NCBI GenBank assembly: GCA_016714985.1
Contig: JADKBS010000001.1
Coordinates: 329,001 to 393,000, forward strand
DNA: 64,000 nucleotides
Source: Saprospiraceae bacterium
Lineage (GTDB): Bacteria; Bacteroidota; Bacteroidia; Chitinophagales; Saprospiraceae
Direction: 5' to 3'
Shown: piece by piece, positions 1 to 8,527 of the stretch
Position numbering within the stretch: the first letter of the stretch is position 1
Layout: every line of letters begins with the position of its first letter
Position numbers and translations under genes: made by a program
The notes under the pieces: generated by a model
Told to the model about the DNA's origin: nothing
The model's input: only the letters and a program-made list of their open reading frames with translations
The model's database searches: none

Positions 1-546
1 GTTGGACGACCTACCGTTCCTCAAAAAAATGAAGGAACAGCAAGCCCCTTTGGTGCAAGGCCAGGCTACAGGCCTAAGCACTACTTCCAGCACCTGCCCG
101 ACGAGGTCTTGCGCAAGGCGAAGGAGCCTGTGCCCCAACCCGTGCGACAGCCAAACTGGTTGGCGTGGGTGGAGCAAATCGTGGCAAGCTGGCTCCAGCC
201 TCGGTACGCATTGGCTTTTGCCGCTGTGTTGGCCTTGGTAGTTGCGGGCATTTGGTTCCTGAATGAAGGTGTTTCAGAAGCAAACCAACCCATGGCCGCC
301 GTTCGCTTGCAGGACATCAGTGACGAGGAACTGTTCGCATACGTCTCAGACAATATCGGCGATTTTGACCACGACCTCGTGCTGGAAACCGCTGGCCAAG
401 AGTTGCCTGAAGTAAATCTGCAATCGAAAACGAAACCCTCCCTTCCGAAAACGGCGGCCCCAAAGCCCGAAGTGGAGGAAATGGAAGAATACATTGACGA
501 AGTGATTGACGAGATTGAGGTGGAGGACTTGGAGGAGCTTTTGTGA
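1..546 (+). CDS. Membrane protein of anti-sigma-like type, 5' partial, probable frameshift
   Basis: The gene enters from the left edge. From about base 70 the frame is clear: a segment ending HYFQHLPDEVL, a proline-rich linker, one membrane helix (about bases 205-258, ALAFAAVLALVVAGIWFL) and an acidic tail ending EIEVEDLEELL. Upstream, the protein-like stretch DDLPFLKKMKEQQ lies in the next frame (from base 2), so a 1-2 base indel between about 42 and 65 is likely. Bacteroidota often place a small protein of this build between an ECF sigma-factor gene and an LTXXQ-type periplasmic gene, and such a gene follows here. A role in envelope-stress signalling is inferred from context only. Confidence 0.6.
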   Translation, partial: VGRPTVPQKNEGTASPFGARPGYRPKHYFQHLPDEVLRKAKEPVPQPVRQPNWLAWVEQIVASWLQPRYALAFAAVLALVVAGIWFLNEGVSEANQPMAAVRLQDISDEELFAYVSDNIGDFDHDLVLETAGQELPEVNLQSKTKPSLPKTAAPKPEVEEMEEYIDEVIDEIEVEDLEELL

Positions 547-551
547 ACCAT

Positions 552-628
552 TGTAGCCGCCAAATTTATTTGGTAGGCATATTTTACTGAACCTAACCCT
601 TGCCTGCCAAATAAATTTGGCGGCTACA
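552..628. repeat. 28-bp inverted repeat with internal palindromes
   Basis: Arms 552-579 and 601-628 are complementary at 27 of 28 positions around a 21-base spacer. The core of each arm, CCAAATTTATTTGG or its complement, is itself nearly palindromic, so several alternative hairpins are possible. It fills the gap between the anti-sigma-like gene and the CpxP-like gene and ends 13 bases before the next start codon. There is no T-run, so it is not a typical terminator; it could be a REP-like mobile repeat or an mRNA processing site. Confidence 0.8.
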
Positions 629-640
629 AAATTTAAAGCA

Positions 641-1108
641 ATGAAAAAAATAAGCATCGCAATTCTATTTTTGTTCGCCTTCGCAATGGCCGTGATGGCA
701 CAGCCCGGCCCTCGTGGCGAGAAGCGACAGGAGAAGATGGAGGCGTTCAAGATTGCCTTTTTCACCGAAAAACTGCAACTGACGCCCGACGAGTCAAAGG
801 CGTTCTGGCCCCTGTACAACCAGTTCGAGAACGAGCGGGACGGCCTCAAGGACAAGTTCGACCTGGAGGACAAAAAGCTCGAACTCCTGTCCGACAAAGA
901 GGTGGAAGCCGCCATCATGCAGCATATCGAGATGGAGGAGCAACTGGTGAAACTGCGCCGTGACTATGTGCACCGCTTCATGGAGGTGCTGCCCGTGCGC
1001 AAGGTGGCCCTGCTCCAGCGCATTGATCGGGACTTCAAGGTCGCCCTGCTCGAAGAAATCAAAAAGCGCAGGGAAGCCCGCCAAGGCGGTATGCCCGGAC
1101 GAAACTGA
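641..1108 (+). CDS. Periplasmic LTXXQ-type (CpxP/Spy-like) protein
   Basis: The 155-residue product starts with a signal peptide (MKKISIAILFLFAFAMAVMA) and is then almost wholly charged and helical. The segment LQLTPDESKAFWPLYNQFE matches the helical LTXXQ region of CpxP/Spy-like proteins, and the basic end (KKRREARQG) is also common in Bacteroidota members. Such proteins act in the periplasm as chaperone-like stress sensors. The start at 641 is chosen because it gives the signal peptide; an upstream in-frame start at 617 lies inside the inverted repeat. It is probably co-transcribed with the preceding anti-sigma-like gene. Confidence 0.75.
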   Translation: MKKISIAILFLFAFAMAVMAQPGPRGEKRQEKMEAFKIAFFTEKLQLTPDESKAFWPLYNQFENERDGLKDKFDLEDKKLELLSDKEVEAAIMQHIEMEEQLVKLRRDYVHRFMEVLPVRKVALLQRIDRDFKVALLEEIKKRREARQGGMPGRN

Positions 1109-1155
1109 GCATTCTTACATCCGAGTTTTTACGATTCCCCGTAGGGGCAAGAAAA

Positions 1156-1190
1156 GACCTGTGGCCAAGCTGCGCCACGGGTCTTTTTTT
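1156..1190 (+). terminator. Rho-independent terminator
   Basis: Ten-base arms GACCTGTGGC (1156-1165) and GCCACGGGTC (1174-1183) pair with one G-U and are followed by seven T. It closes the operon ending with the CpxP-like gene. Confidence 0.9.
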
Positions 1191-1221
1191 ATTTATTCCA
1201 AAATGTACCTTTGCCGCTGGT

Positions 1222-1304
1222 CAAGGATTGAAGGCATGAAGGATTGAAGACAGCCCATTGCCCAACCTTCAATCCTTCACCCCCTCAATCCTTCAATCCT
1301 TCAT
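1222..1304. repeat. Octad-phased inverted repeat arrays (AGGATTGA family)
   Basis: Three left units of the AGGATTGA type (1224-1249) face right-hand units of the TTCAATCC type (1267-1304), giving several possible pairings, for example 1223-1234 with 1266-1277. The right arm runs to two bases before the epimerase ATG and leaves no Shine-Dalgarno. A TACCTTTG box at 1206-1213 is a candidate -7 promoter element, so the array would form the 5' UTR. Confidence 0.8.
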
Positions 1305-1306
1305 AA

Positions 1307-2290
1307 ATGAAAATACTCGTCACTGGCGCCGATGGCTTCGTTGGCAGCAACCTTGTCCGGGAACTACTCAAGCGCAACCACGAGGTCGTCGCATTCATAC
1401 AAAAAGGACTCAACCCCGTCACCCTCGAAGGGCTGCCCATCGCCTTCTGCTATGGCGACCTGCTCGACCCCGACAGCATCCGGGCGGCCATGCAGGGCTG
1501 CGAGGGGCTGGTGCATTCGGCGGCGCACCTCGGCGTTTGGCCCTACCACTCCGGCATCCAACGGAAAGTGAACGTGGACGGCACCCGCCACGTCATGGAA
1601 CTGGCGCTGGAACTCGGCGTGCGGCGCATCGTCTTCGTGGGCACGGCCAACAGCTATGGCTACGGCAACCGCCAAAGCCCAGGCGACGAGACACGGCCCT
1701 ATAGCTCCGGCCACTACGGCCTCGGCTACATGGACACCAAGCGGGAGGCGCAAGACCTCGTGCTGAAAATGGTAAAAGAGCAAGGACTGCCCGCTGCCAT
1801 CGTGAACCCCACGTTCATGTTCGGCCCATTTGCGACAAGGACGGGGGCCAACTTGATGATTGATAATATCCTGCATGGAAAACTGGCGGGCTACACCCCC
1901 GGTGGCCGCAACTACGTGGCCGTGAAGGATGTCTGCGTCGGCATCGCCAATGCGCTGGAAAGGGCCAAGCCCGGCGCTTGCTATCTGCTCGGCAACCAGA
2001 ACCTAAACTACCGGGAAATCTTCAACCTCATCGCCGAAGTGCTGAACGTGCCGCCGCCCAAGCGGGCCATCCCCGGCTTCGTGGTGCTGGCATTCGGCGT
2101 GGTTGCCACGACCATTGCGCGGCTCACGGGCAAGGCGCCCAAAATCAGCTACCGCATGTGCCGCATTTCGATTGACGAGAATTTTTATACGCCCGAAAAG
2201 GCCCGGAAAGAGCTGGGGCTGCCGCAGACGCCGATAAAGGTGGCGATAGCGGAGACGGTGGAGTGGTTGAGGGAGAATGGGAAGATTTAA
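1307..2290 (+). CDS. NAD(P)-dependent epimerase/dehydratase (extended SDR)
   Basis: A 327-residue extended short-chain dehydrogenase. The nucleotide-binding loop GADGFVGSN is at residues 7-15, SAAHLGVWP sits where the family has its NAG/SAA motif, and the active-site Tyr-Lys pair appears as GYMDTKREA near residue 143. The C-terminal half binds the substrate and is not specific enough to name it. Dihydroflavonol-reductase-like and sugar-nucleotide epimerase relatives share this layout. The gene stands alone, 5 bases from the end of a convergent lipoprotein gene. Confidence 0.85.
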   Translation: MKILVTGADGFVGSNLVRELLKRNHEVVAFIQKGLNPVTLEGLPIAFCYGDLLDPDSIRAAMQGCEGLVHSAAHLGVWPYHSGIQRKVNVDGTRHVMELALELGVRRIVFVGTANSYGYGNRQSPGDETRPYSSGHYGLGYMDTKREAQDLVLKMVKEQGLPAAIVNPTFMFGPFATRTGANLMIDNILHGKLAGYTPGGRNYVAVKDVCVGIANALERAKPGACYLLGNQNLNYREIFNLIAEVLNVPPPKRAIPGFVVLAFGVVATTIARLTGKAPKISYRMCRISIDENFYTPEKARKELGLPQTPIKVAIAETVEWLRENGKI

Positions 2291-2295
2291 GCCCC

Positions 2296-2934
2296 TTATT
2301 GCTCAATAAAAATCGGAACGGTCTCCGCCTCGTAGGTCTCGCCTGTGGAGAGGTAGAGTTGTACTTTTATTTTAAACTCCTTGTTGAGGGCAGGTGCCTT
2401 CATCAGGTACGCAGTGAGCGATTCATATTGTAGGGGGGACATGTTTTGTGCTGAAAATTCATTGACGCTGACCCTTTTTTCGTCCAGGTAGGTCTGCATG
2501 AGGTCATTGATGGATTGGTTGGCCAGGTGCTCGGCATCAAAATCGTTGAGGGTAATGATGCTGATGGAATCCAGTTGCTCTTCTTTGGAACCGAGCCAGC
2601 CACTGGTAAGGCAACTACAGGCCAGCGCCTCGTTTATCAACGAAAAATCCCAAGTACGCCGCCGGAGAAGGTTGCTGGAATGGTAGTCCACATCAAATTT
2701 GATGCTCAGGAAATCGTAGTCTGAAAACCTGACAGTATCGTTTTCCTTCAGAGCATCAGCACAGCAGGTGCCCCTTTCTTTGTAGTTCACAATTTCCAAG
2801 ATGCCCTTCACATCGAAATAATCCCCTTCAAATGGGCTGCAGTTACAATCAAAGCCATCATCGCCACGATGGCAGTTCGGAAAGCTGAAGCCGATGGCCA
2901 GCAGGAGCGTGAGGAGTAGCGGTTTTGATTTCAT
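2296..2934 (-). CDS. Putative lipoprotein, unknown function
   Basis: A 212-residue protein with an N-terminal hydrophobic segment and a lipobox-like SFPNC near residue 20. The next part is Cys- and Asp-rich (GFDCNCSPFEGDYFDV), followed by a region predicted as beta-rich. I recognise no family domain. A cell-surface or periplasmic anchor is inferred from the lipobox. It converges with the epimerase gene, and its promoter must lie in the roughly 500-base gap upstream. Confidence 0.65.
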   Translation of the reverse strand: MKSKPLLLTLLLAIGFSFPNCHRGDDGFDCNCSPFEGDYFDVKGILEIVNYKERGTCCADALKENDTVRFSDYDFLSIKFDVDYHSSNLLRRRTWDFSLINEALACSCLTSGWLGSKEEQLDSISIITLNDFDAEHLANQSINDLMQTYLDEKRVSVNEFSAQNMSPLQYESLTAYLMKAPALNKEFKIKVQLYLSTGETYEAETVPIFIEQ

Positions 2935-3017
2935 GATTTTTTTTGTTGTTAAAGACGGGGGATAAAGATAGGAAGGGTTGGTGAGATGTTGCCTACCCGA
3001 AAAGGGTGAAAAAAAGC

Positions 3018-3048
3018 CGGATGGTCGTCGTGCTATCCGGTTTTTTTA
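3018..3048. terminator. Bidirectional hairpin terminator
   Basis: CCGGAT (3018-3023) pairs with ATCCGG (3036-3041); an A-run precedes and seven T follow, so it could stop transcription both ways. It sits between two divergent genes where no terminator is needed, which fits the gene relic at 3060-3139 on the minus strand. Confidence 0.7.
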
Positions 3049-3059
3049 TTGAAAAATGC

Positions 3060-3139
3060 TTTGGGCTAGCCAGCGGGCGGCGTGGCCGGTGTGCTGCCTC
3101 CGCCAGTTGTGTTGAAGTTCACCTCGAAGCCCCAGTCGC
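3060..3139 (-). pseudogene. C-terminal relic of a lost gene
   Basis: On the minus strand about 26 codons read IGDWGFEVNFNTTGGG..., ending PATPPAG and a stop just before the hairpin at 3018-3048. An in-frame stop lies immediately upstream and there is no start. Clean codons, stop and terminator suggest the last piece of a deleted gene. The family is not recognised. Confidence 0.35.
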
Positions 3140-3224
3140 CGATTAAAGATTAACATGGATGGGTTTATTTAAAACAGAGTGTTGCAAAATGGTGAAAAAA
3201 TGGGGATTTTTGACGAAGGGAAAG

Positions 3225-3258
3225 GTTTTGGGGAGGTGAGGAGAAATTATTTGTTTTG
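3225..3258 (+). repeat. Upstream element, copy A
   Basis: A 34-base G/A-rich segment ending in AGAAATTATTTGTTT recurs almost identically at 4055-4087. Each copy ends 25-35 bases before the TTG box of the promoter for the next gene. Shared regulation of genes 3435 and 4168 is inferred. Confidence 0.65.
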
Positions 3259-3282
3259 CGAGGGAATGGCAGAAAATGGTAA

Positions 3283-3313
3283 TTGATAGGGATGGGGTGG
3301 CGAGGTAGCTTTG
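3283..3313 (+). promoter_or_regulatory. Candidate Bacteroidota promoter for the 3435 gene
   Basis: TTG at 3283-3285, a 20-base spacer, then TAGCTTTG at 3306-3313 match the -33/-7 pattern of the Bacteroidota housekeeping sigma factor. This predicts a leader of about 115 bases. Confidence 0.55.
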
Positions 3314-3434
3314 CCTTGACAGTTCTCAAAAGTTTGCATGCTTATGAGAACCAAATCGGAACCTTTTATCCATTAATTCCAAAGCTGCAAAAGTTGATTA
3401 AAACTGGCAACAGCTTTCAATTAACAGCATTCAA

Positions 3435-4021
3435 ATGAAAAAGCAACTAACAATCCTTGGCCTATTCCTTTTCTTTTCCATTGGCCTAAATGCTCAAGTC
3501 AACCCTTCTGAAACCGTTGACACCCCCAAAAAAGAAAATGTAGCGCAACCAACACCTGTGGTATCAAACCCTGGGCAGCCCACAACGCCGCAGCAGGCTA
3601 AACCAAACAGTGAACCAGGGAAAGCAGACACACCCAAGGGCATGGCGGATGCAGATTCATACTATATCAAGTGGGGCTTTTTGATACTGTCCTTTGCCTT
3701 GATGCTTTACTTGTTCTATAAGTTTTTTAAGCATCTTGAAGCCCATAAACAAAGGATAGGATACCAATCCATCAAGCTCATTGGGCTGATATTGATTTTC
3801 CCCGGAGTATGCGTTTTGGCGGTAATAGGAAACGGCTTGTTAAACAGCGAAGTACTTGCGGCACTGTTGGGCACCATCGCTGGCTATGTACTTTCCCGCG
3901 ATGACGATTCAAAGACAGCCCCAGCACCAACACCCGATGCAAAGAGAAAGAACAGGAAGAAGAAATAAAAAAGCTCAATGAAGAGATAACGGAGTTAAAG
4001 AAGAAACTTGGAATAGGCTAA
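3435..4021 (+). CDS. Secreted/membrane protein with coiled-coil tail in a shifted frame
   Basis: The open frame from 3435 gives 177 residues: signal peptide (ends GLNAQ), a Pro/Gln-rich linker, then two or three hydrophobic helices (IKWGFLILSFALMLYLFY; LIGLILIFPGVCVLAVIG; AALLGTIAGYVLS). It stops at 3968 after a Lys/Arg-rich stretch. The other frame across the same end reads KEKEQEEEIKKLNEEITEL... to a stop at 4021, a natural coiled coil following the Asp/Thr/Pro linker. A one-base deletion near 3940 is therefore likely. No family name is offered. It is preceded by upstream element A and its promoter. Confidence 0.55.
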
Positions 4022-4054
4022 CCAAGTTGGGAGGTAACCTCAAGTTAATGGGGA

Positions 4055-4087
4055 GTTTTGGGGGAGGTGGGGAGAAATTATTTGTTT
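4055..4087 (+). repeat. Upstream element, copy B
   Basis: Near-identical to 3225-3258 (GTTTTGGGG... through AGAAATTATTTGTTT). It lies 34 bases before the TTG box at 4121. Confidence 0.65.
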
Positions 4088-4120
4088 CGGTGAAATTTCT
4101 TTTGCAAGCGCTGTAAAATC

Positions 4121-4150
4121 TTGACAAATCACAAACCAATGCTAACTTTC
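4121..4150 (+). promoter_or_regulatory. Candidate promoter for the pentapeptide-repeat gene
   Basis: TTG (4121-4123), a 19-base spacer and TAACTTTC (4143-4150) fit the Bacteroidota pattern, 18 bases before the ATG at 4168. Confidence 0.55.
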
Positions 4151-4167
4151 GCCCAAACAAAACGACC

Positions 4168-5569
4168 ATGGAAAATCAAACCACTCCCCAGCCCGAACAA
4201 CCGCCGCAGCCAGCACCAACCAGCAAAAAGCCCGGCTATTACATGTCCAAGTTGCAATGGACGTTCCTCGGCATCGCCTTCGGGGCCATCGTCGGCTACT
4301 TTGCCGCTACCCATGCCGCCGAGCTAATGGCCAGCATCACGCCTACGCTCATCACCATCGGCCTCACGCTTACCGTTGTCCTTATCCTGCTCATTGTCGT
4401 ACTGCCTAACCTCATCAACTATTATATCAAGCGCTACACCAAGCAGGACGTGGATGTAGAAACCCTCGTCGGCGACCTCCAATCCAAAACCACCGATATT
4501 TCCGTCGCCCTTTCCGATGCCATCCTCGTCAACGCTGACCCAAAAATCAAGGCAAACATCCAAGCCGACCTTCCCAAAGTCCTTTATTATTTCGTTTTTT
4601 CTCGACTTAGAAATACTGGACTTCGTTTTTTGATGACCACTTTCGCCGCCATCGCTGGATTGATGGGAACGATATTGCTTTATAATCAAAACCAGTTGCT
4701 CCAAAAGCAAAACGAGAAAATAGATACCCAAATCAATTTGGAGGAAGCCTCTCGCCGCAGTTCTCTCAACTTCCTGATGGCCAACGTGCTCGATAAGATG
4801 GATGAAGAACTCAAAGCTGCTGAAAAGACCGGAAAGCCTCGCCGCCTCAGCACCGAACTCATTGGCCGCATCGCTTCTCTTAGCCAATCCTTCCAGCCTT
4901 ATCGGTTTATGGATGGTGATACTATGATTCCCAAGCCACTAAGCCCAGAACGGGGCAACCTTTTGCTTGCTTTAATAAACAGCGACCTTGACACATTGAC
5001 TTTGGACAAAATTTATCAACAGTCGATTTTTGACGAGGCTTACTTAAAAGGTGCTATTCTTGATACAGCGTATCTCAGGAGAATCAAACTCAATGGAGCC
5101 GACCTTAGTAGAGCTTATCTTGCCGCAGCCGACCTCATCGAAGCCGACCTCAGTGGAGCCAACCTCATCGAAGCCTTCCTCGGTGGAGCCAACCTCATCG
5201 AAGCCAACCTCCGTGGAGCCAACCTTCGAAGCCTACCTCGGTGGAGCCAACCTCATCGAAGCCAACCTCCGTGGAGCCGACCTCGGTGGAGCCAACCTCA
5301 GTGGAGCCAACCTCGAAGAAGCAAATCTCACTGGGGCCGACCTCAGTGCTAATTACGATTTCAGGGCCAAAGAAGAAGTCGGAGTTTTTCCCGGAGCCAA
5401 CCTCAGTAGGGCTGATATTACTGGAGCTACCGGATTAACGGAGGAAATGCTCAGGACTTGCAGATCTATTTATCTAATCGAAGGCCTTCCTGATAGCCTC
5501 GCCACTAAGCTTAGAGCACAAATAGCAAAAAAAGGAGAAGTAGTGATAAAACCTAATTGGAAAAAATAA
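4168..5569 (+). CDS. Membrane-anchored pentapeptide-repeat protein, frameshift inside repeats
   Basis: After a Pro/Gln-rich N-terminus come two hydrophobic helices (about residues 30-46 and 55-85), a cytosolic segment, a further helix (about 152-170) and a coiled stretch. Pentapeptide repeats of the A(D/N)LxxA type start near residue 300. The first frame leaves the repeat pattern at about base 5228. The pattern resumes at once one frame over and continues to a proper end (VVIKPNWKK) at 5569. Comparison of neighbouring units shows that CCTTCGAAGCC replaces CCTCATCGAAGCC, a two-base loss. Pentapeptide proteins form right-handed beta-helices; function here is unknown. Confidence 0.8.
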
Positions 5570-5656
5570 CTAGTTGGAGCCAGTTTGCAACTGGCCATTG
5601 CGCCCATTCCTACCTCCCAAACTAAATCCTACCTTTGCGCCCCGAAATACAACAAC

Positions 5657-7238
5657 ATGAGCTTAAAACAAGAAATCGCACGGCGCAAGACCTTCGGCAT
5701 CATCTCCCACCCCGATGCCGGAAAGACCACCCTCACCGAGAAGCTGCTGCTTTTTGGCGGGGCCATCCAGACTGCCGGGGCCGTCAAGTCCAATAAAATC
5801 AAGAAGACCACCGTCTCCGACTTCATGGAAATCGAGAAGCAGCGGGGTATCTCCGTGGCCACCTCGGTCATGGCCTTTGAGTACAAAGACCTGAAAATCA
5901 ATATCTTGGACACCCCCGGTCACCAAGACTTCGCCGAGGACACCTACCGCACCCTCACCGCCGTGGACAGCGCCATCGTGGTCATTGACGTGGCAAAGGG
6001 CGTGGAGACCCAGACCGAAAAGCTCGTCAACGTCTGCCGGATGCGCTCGACGCCCATCATCGTCTTCATCAACAAACTCGACCGGGAGGGCAAAGACCCT
6101 ATTGACTTGCTGGATGAGGTGGAGCAAAAGCTGGGGCTGCGGGTTTGCCCCCTGAGTTGGCCAGTGGGCCAGGGTGGCACTTTCAAGGGCGTTTACAGCA
6201 TGTACGAAAAGAACCTCGTGCTCTTCCGACCGCACGGCAAGCAAGAGGAAGAAGACATCATCGAAATCAACGACCTCGCCGACCCCACGCTCGAAAAACA
6301 CATCGGCGAGCGGGCAGCCAACACCCTGCGGACGAGAGGTACACATGGTGCGGGAGGTCTATCCCGCTTTCGACCAGGAAGCCTACCAGCGGGGCGAGCT
6401 GTCGCCCGTTTTTTTCGGCTCCGCCGTCAACAACTTCGGGGTGCGGGAAATGTTGGACTGCTTCACCGACATCGCCCCGACACCGCTGCCACGGGAGACG
6501 GAAGAGCGCCTCGTGCAGCCGGATGAAGAAAAATTCAGTGGCTTTGTCTTCAAAATCCACGCAAATATTGACCCACGGCACCGTGACCGCATTGCGTTCC
6601 TGCGGATTTGCTCCGGCAAATTCGAGCGCAACACCAACTACTTGCACGTGCGCAACGCCCGCCAGATGCGCTTCGCAAACCCGACGAGCTTCATGGCCTC
6701 CAAAAAAGAGGTGATTGACGATGCCTACCCCGGCGACGTGGTGGGCCTCTATGATAGTGGCAACTTCAAAATCGGCGACACCCTCACCGACGGAGAGGTG
6801 CTGCACTTCAAGGGCATCCCGCACTTCTCGCCGGAGCAGTTCAGGTATGTGGAAAACGCCGACCCCCTCAAATCGAAGCAACTCGCCAAGGGCCTCGACC
6901 AGCTCATGGACGAAGGCGTTGCACAGCTATTTACCAAGGAAATAAACGGGAGGAAAATCATCGGCACGGTGGGTGCGCTGCAATTCGAGGTGATTCAGTA
7001 CCGTTTGCAGCACGAGTACGGGGCGTCTTGCAGCTACGAACCCGTGAACCTTCACAAAGCCTGCTGGATTAGGTGCGACGACGAAAAGGCATTTCAAGAG
7101 TTCCGCAGCCGCCGCAACAAGGACTTGGCCAAGGACAAGGATGGCCAGTTGGTTTTCCTGGCCGAAAGTGCTTGGGCGCTGAAGATGGCGCAGGAGGCGC
7201 ACCCGGCGGTGGAGTTTAGGTTTACCAGCGAGGAGTAG
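5657..7238 (+). CDS. prfC: Peptide chain release factor 3, with a frameshift
   Basis: RF3 is the GTPase that removes RF1/RF2 from the ribosome after termination. The N-terminal part has the G motifs SHPDAGKTTL, DTPGHQDF and NKLD. The second part starts in the next frame with VHMVREVYPAF and PVFFGSAVNNFGV, and carries the rest of domains II and III to the end. Joining them by dropping one base near 6335 (within CGGACGAGAGGTA) gives 526 residues, the usual RF3 length. As written the frame fails within domain I/II. The start MSLKQEIARRKTF at 5657 fits the family. Confidence 0.9.
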
Positions 7239-7240
7239 AA

Positions 7241-7413
7241 GTTGGCAGTTCGACAGTTGGCAGTTGGCAGTCAGTCAGCAGTGGTTTAGTCTTTGCCACA
7301 GCATTAAACAGCGAGAGGTGGTATCTTTTTCAAGGATACCACCTCTCGTCGTTTAGGCTAGCAGTTGGCTAAAAGACTGTCGAACTGACTGCCCACTGCC
7401 AACTGTCGAACTG
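7241..7413. repeat. Paired heptad arrays around a hairpin (GTTGGCA family)
   Basis: The left arm (7241-7283) has units of the GTTGGCA/GTTCGACA type; the right arm (7375-7413) is its inverted counterpart. Between them a perfect 14-bp hairpin (7312-7325 with 7335-7348, CGAGAGGTGGTATC) could terminate transcription from both sides. It fills the gap between convergent prfC and the small gene at 7434. Related arrays occur at 14682 and 39481. Confidence 0.85.
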
Positions 7414-7433
7414 TTTACCCCTTTGGGGCCAAC

Positions 7434-7562
7434 TCAATTAAACTCCAGCCTGTTATTGTACTTGTAAAGGTAAATCATCAGGACGATGAAAAGTATGAAG
7501 TAAATGAGGAGCCACATCACGGTGCGGCCTTTTTTGCCTTCATTTTCGATATGGTCGGACAT
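7434..7562 (-). CDS. Small single-pass membrane protein (42 aa)
   Basis: MSDHIENEGKKGRTVMW leads into one hydrophobic helix (LLIYFILFIVLMIYLY) and a short basic end (KYNNRLEFN). The start at 7562 is chosen because the longer upstream reading runs through repeat sequence. Short conserved one-helix proteins of this kind are common in Bacteroidota; function unknown. Confidence 0.6.
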   Translation of the reverse strand: MSDHIENEGKKGRTVMWLLIYFILFIVLMIYLYKYNNRLEFN

Positions 7563-7648
7563 GACGGTATTTTTTTGATGAAAGATTTCGGTTGAACGGC
7601 GGCAAAAGTAAGTCAGTGCAACGGGTTTTCCAAACGTCATTCTTGAAG

Positions 7649-7814
7649 CGTGATTCGTGATTGGTGATTCGTGACTCGTGATGTGGGGGAAACAGTCTCT
7701 TGGTGATTCTGAAAGCCTAAAATCTTGCCTAACAACACAAATAAGAGCCCAACATTTATTTCGTGGAATCCATCCCACCCGAATCACGAGTCACGGTTCA
7801 CGAATCACGATTCA
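7649..7814. repeat. Two exact five-unit heptad arrays in opposite orientation (CGTGATT family)
   Basis: Left array 7649-7683 is five perfectly phased 7-mers, variants of CGTGATT. Right array 7780-7814 is five phased 7-mers, variants of CGAATCA, the inverted counterpart. The arms can pair over a spacer of about 96 bases, which otherwise holds nothing I recognise. The right array stops four bases before the stop codon of the lipoprotein gene at 7819. Confidence 0.9.
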
Positions 7815-7818
7815 CCCC

Positions 7819-8349
7819 TTACCGCACATCAAACTCCATTTCCACCAGCACATCGAAGGCGGTGGTTGGGATGTCACGCAGCCGCTCCAGTTTCACCTGC
7901 ACGTTGATGTTTTTTTGGAGCACCATGTCACGGATGTCGTTGACGGCAGTGGGGCCGAGGTCGAGTTCTTGGCCGATGTTGAAGGGGGTAGGGTCACGGT
8001 AGAAGGCTTCCCGGCCGCAGTTCTCGGAGTTCTCCGCTGGCGGGCAAAGCCGAATGGATATGGCATCAATGAAATCAAGGTCGCCATTGCCGAAGAGAAC
8101 CCTGAGAATGGCTCGGTTGGGCTGTATGCTCTTGATGTTGGCGGTGTCAATGCCTGCTGCATCCAATTGGGCCAGCGCATTTATTTGAACGTCGTTGATA
8201 GGGATGTAATAGGTAAGCGAGGGATTGATGCCGGGGTCAATGGAGAACTGCATATTGACAGCCTTGATGCGCGTCAGCGGTGGCTCGGTTTCTTTTTTAC
8301 AGGAGAAAAAAGTGAATGGTACAAGGAATAATAAGGCTGTTCTTTTCAT
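7819..8349 (-). CDS. Putative lipoprotein, unknown function
   Basis: A 176-residue protein with a lipoprotein signal (LLFLVPFTFFSCKKE). The start at 8349 is chosen because it sets the signal peptide at the N-terminus. The mature part is beta-rich with no family motif that I recognise; one pair of Cys occurs at RLCPPAENSENC. Outer-membrane or periplasmic anchoring is inferred. Confidence 0.65.
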   Translation of the reverse strand: MKRTALLFLVPFTFFSCKKETEPPLTRIKAVNMQFSIDPGINPSLTYYIPINDVQINALAQLDAAGIDTANIKSIQPNRAILRVLFGNGDLDFIDAISIRLCPPAENSENCGREAFYRDPTPFNIGQELDLGPTAVNDIRDMVLQKNINVQVKLERLRDIPTTAFDVLVEMEFDVR

Positions 8350-8527
8350 CGAAAATGGTTTATTCCATGAAACGTAAAATGGGGGTAGAAAAATTTTATC
8401 TGCGTACATGTTTGACTAATTAAGACAATTATGATTCTTTTGCTGGCAGGAACGGCTGAATGAAACATAAGGGGTCGTTCGATGTAAACTAATCTTTTCT
8501 AACAGAACCCTCAAACAGTTACACCCA

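Noticed and set aside
3960..3990. Programmed -1 frameshift at AAAAAAG in the 3435 gene
   Set aside because: The slippery run lies after the zero-frame stop codon, so it cannot explain entry into the coiled-coil frame; an upstream deletion is simpler.
5100..5350. CRISPR or minisatellite from regular repeats
   Set aside because: The repeats are 15-base codon blocks of a pentapeptide-repeat protein and translate in frame as A(D/N)LxxA.
6300..6360. prfB-style autoregulatory frameshift
   Set aside because: The gene is prfC; there is no internal UGA with a Shine-Dalgarno-like stimulator, and the shift falls in the middle of the protein.
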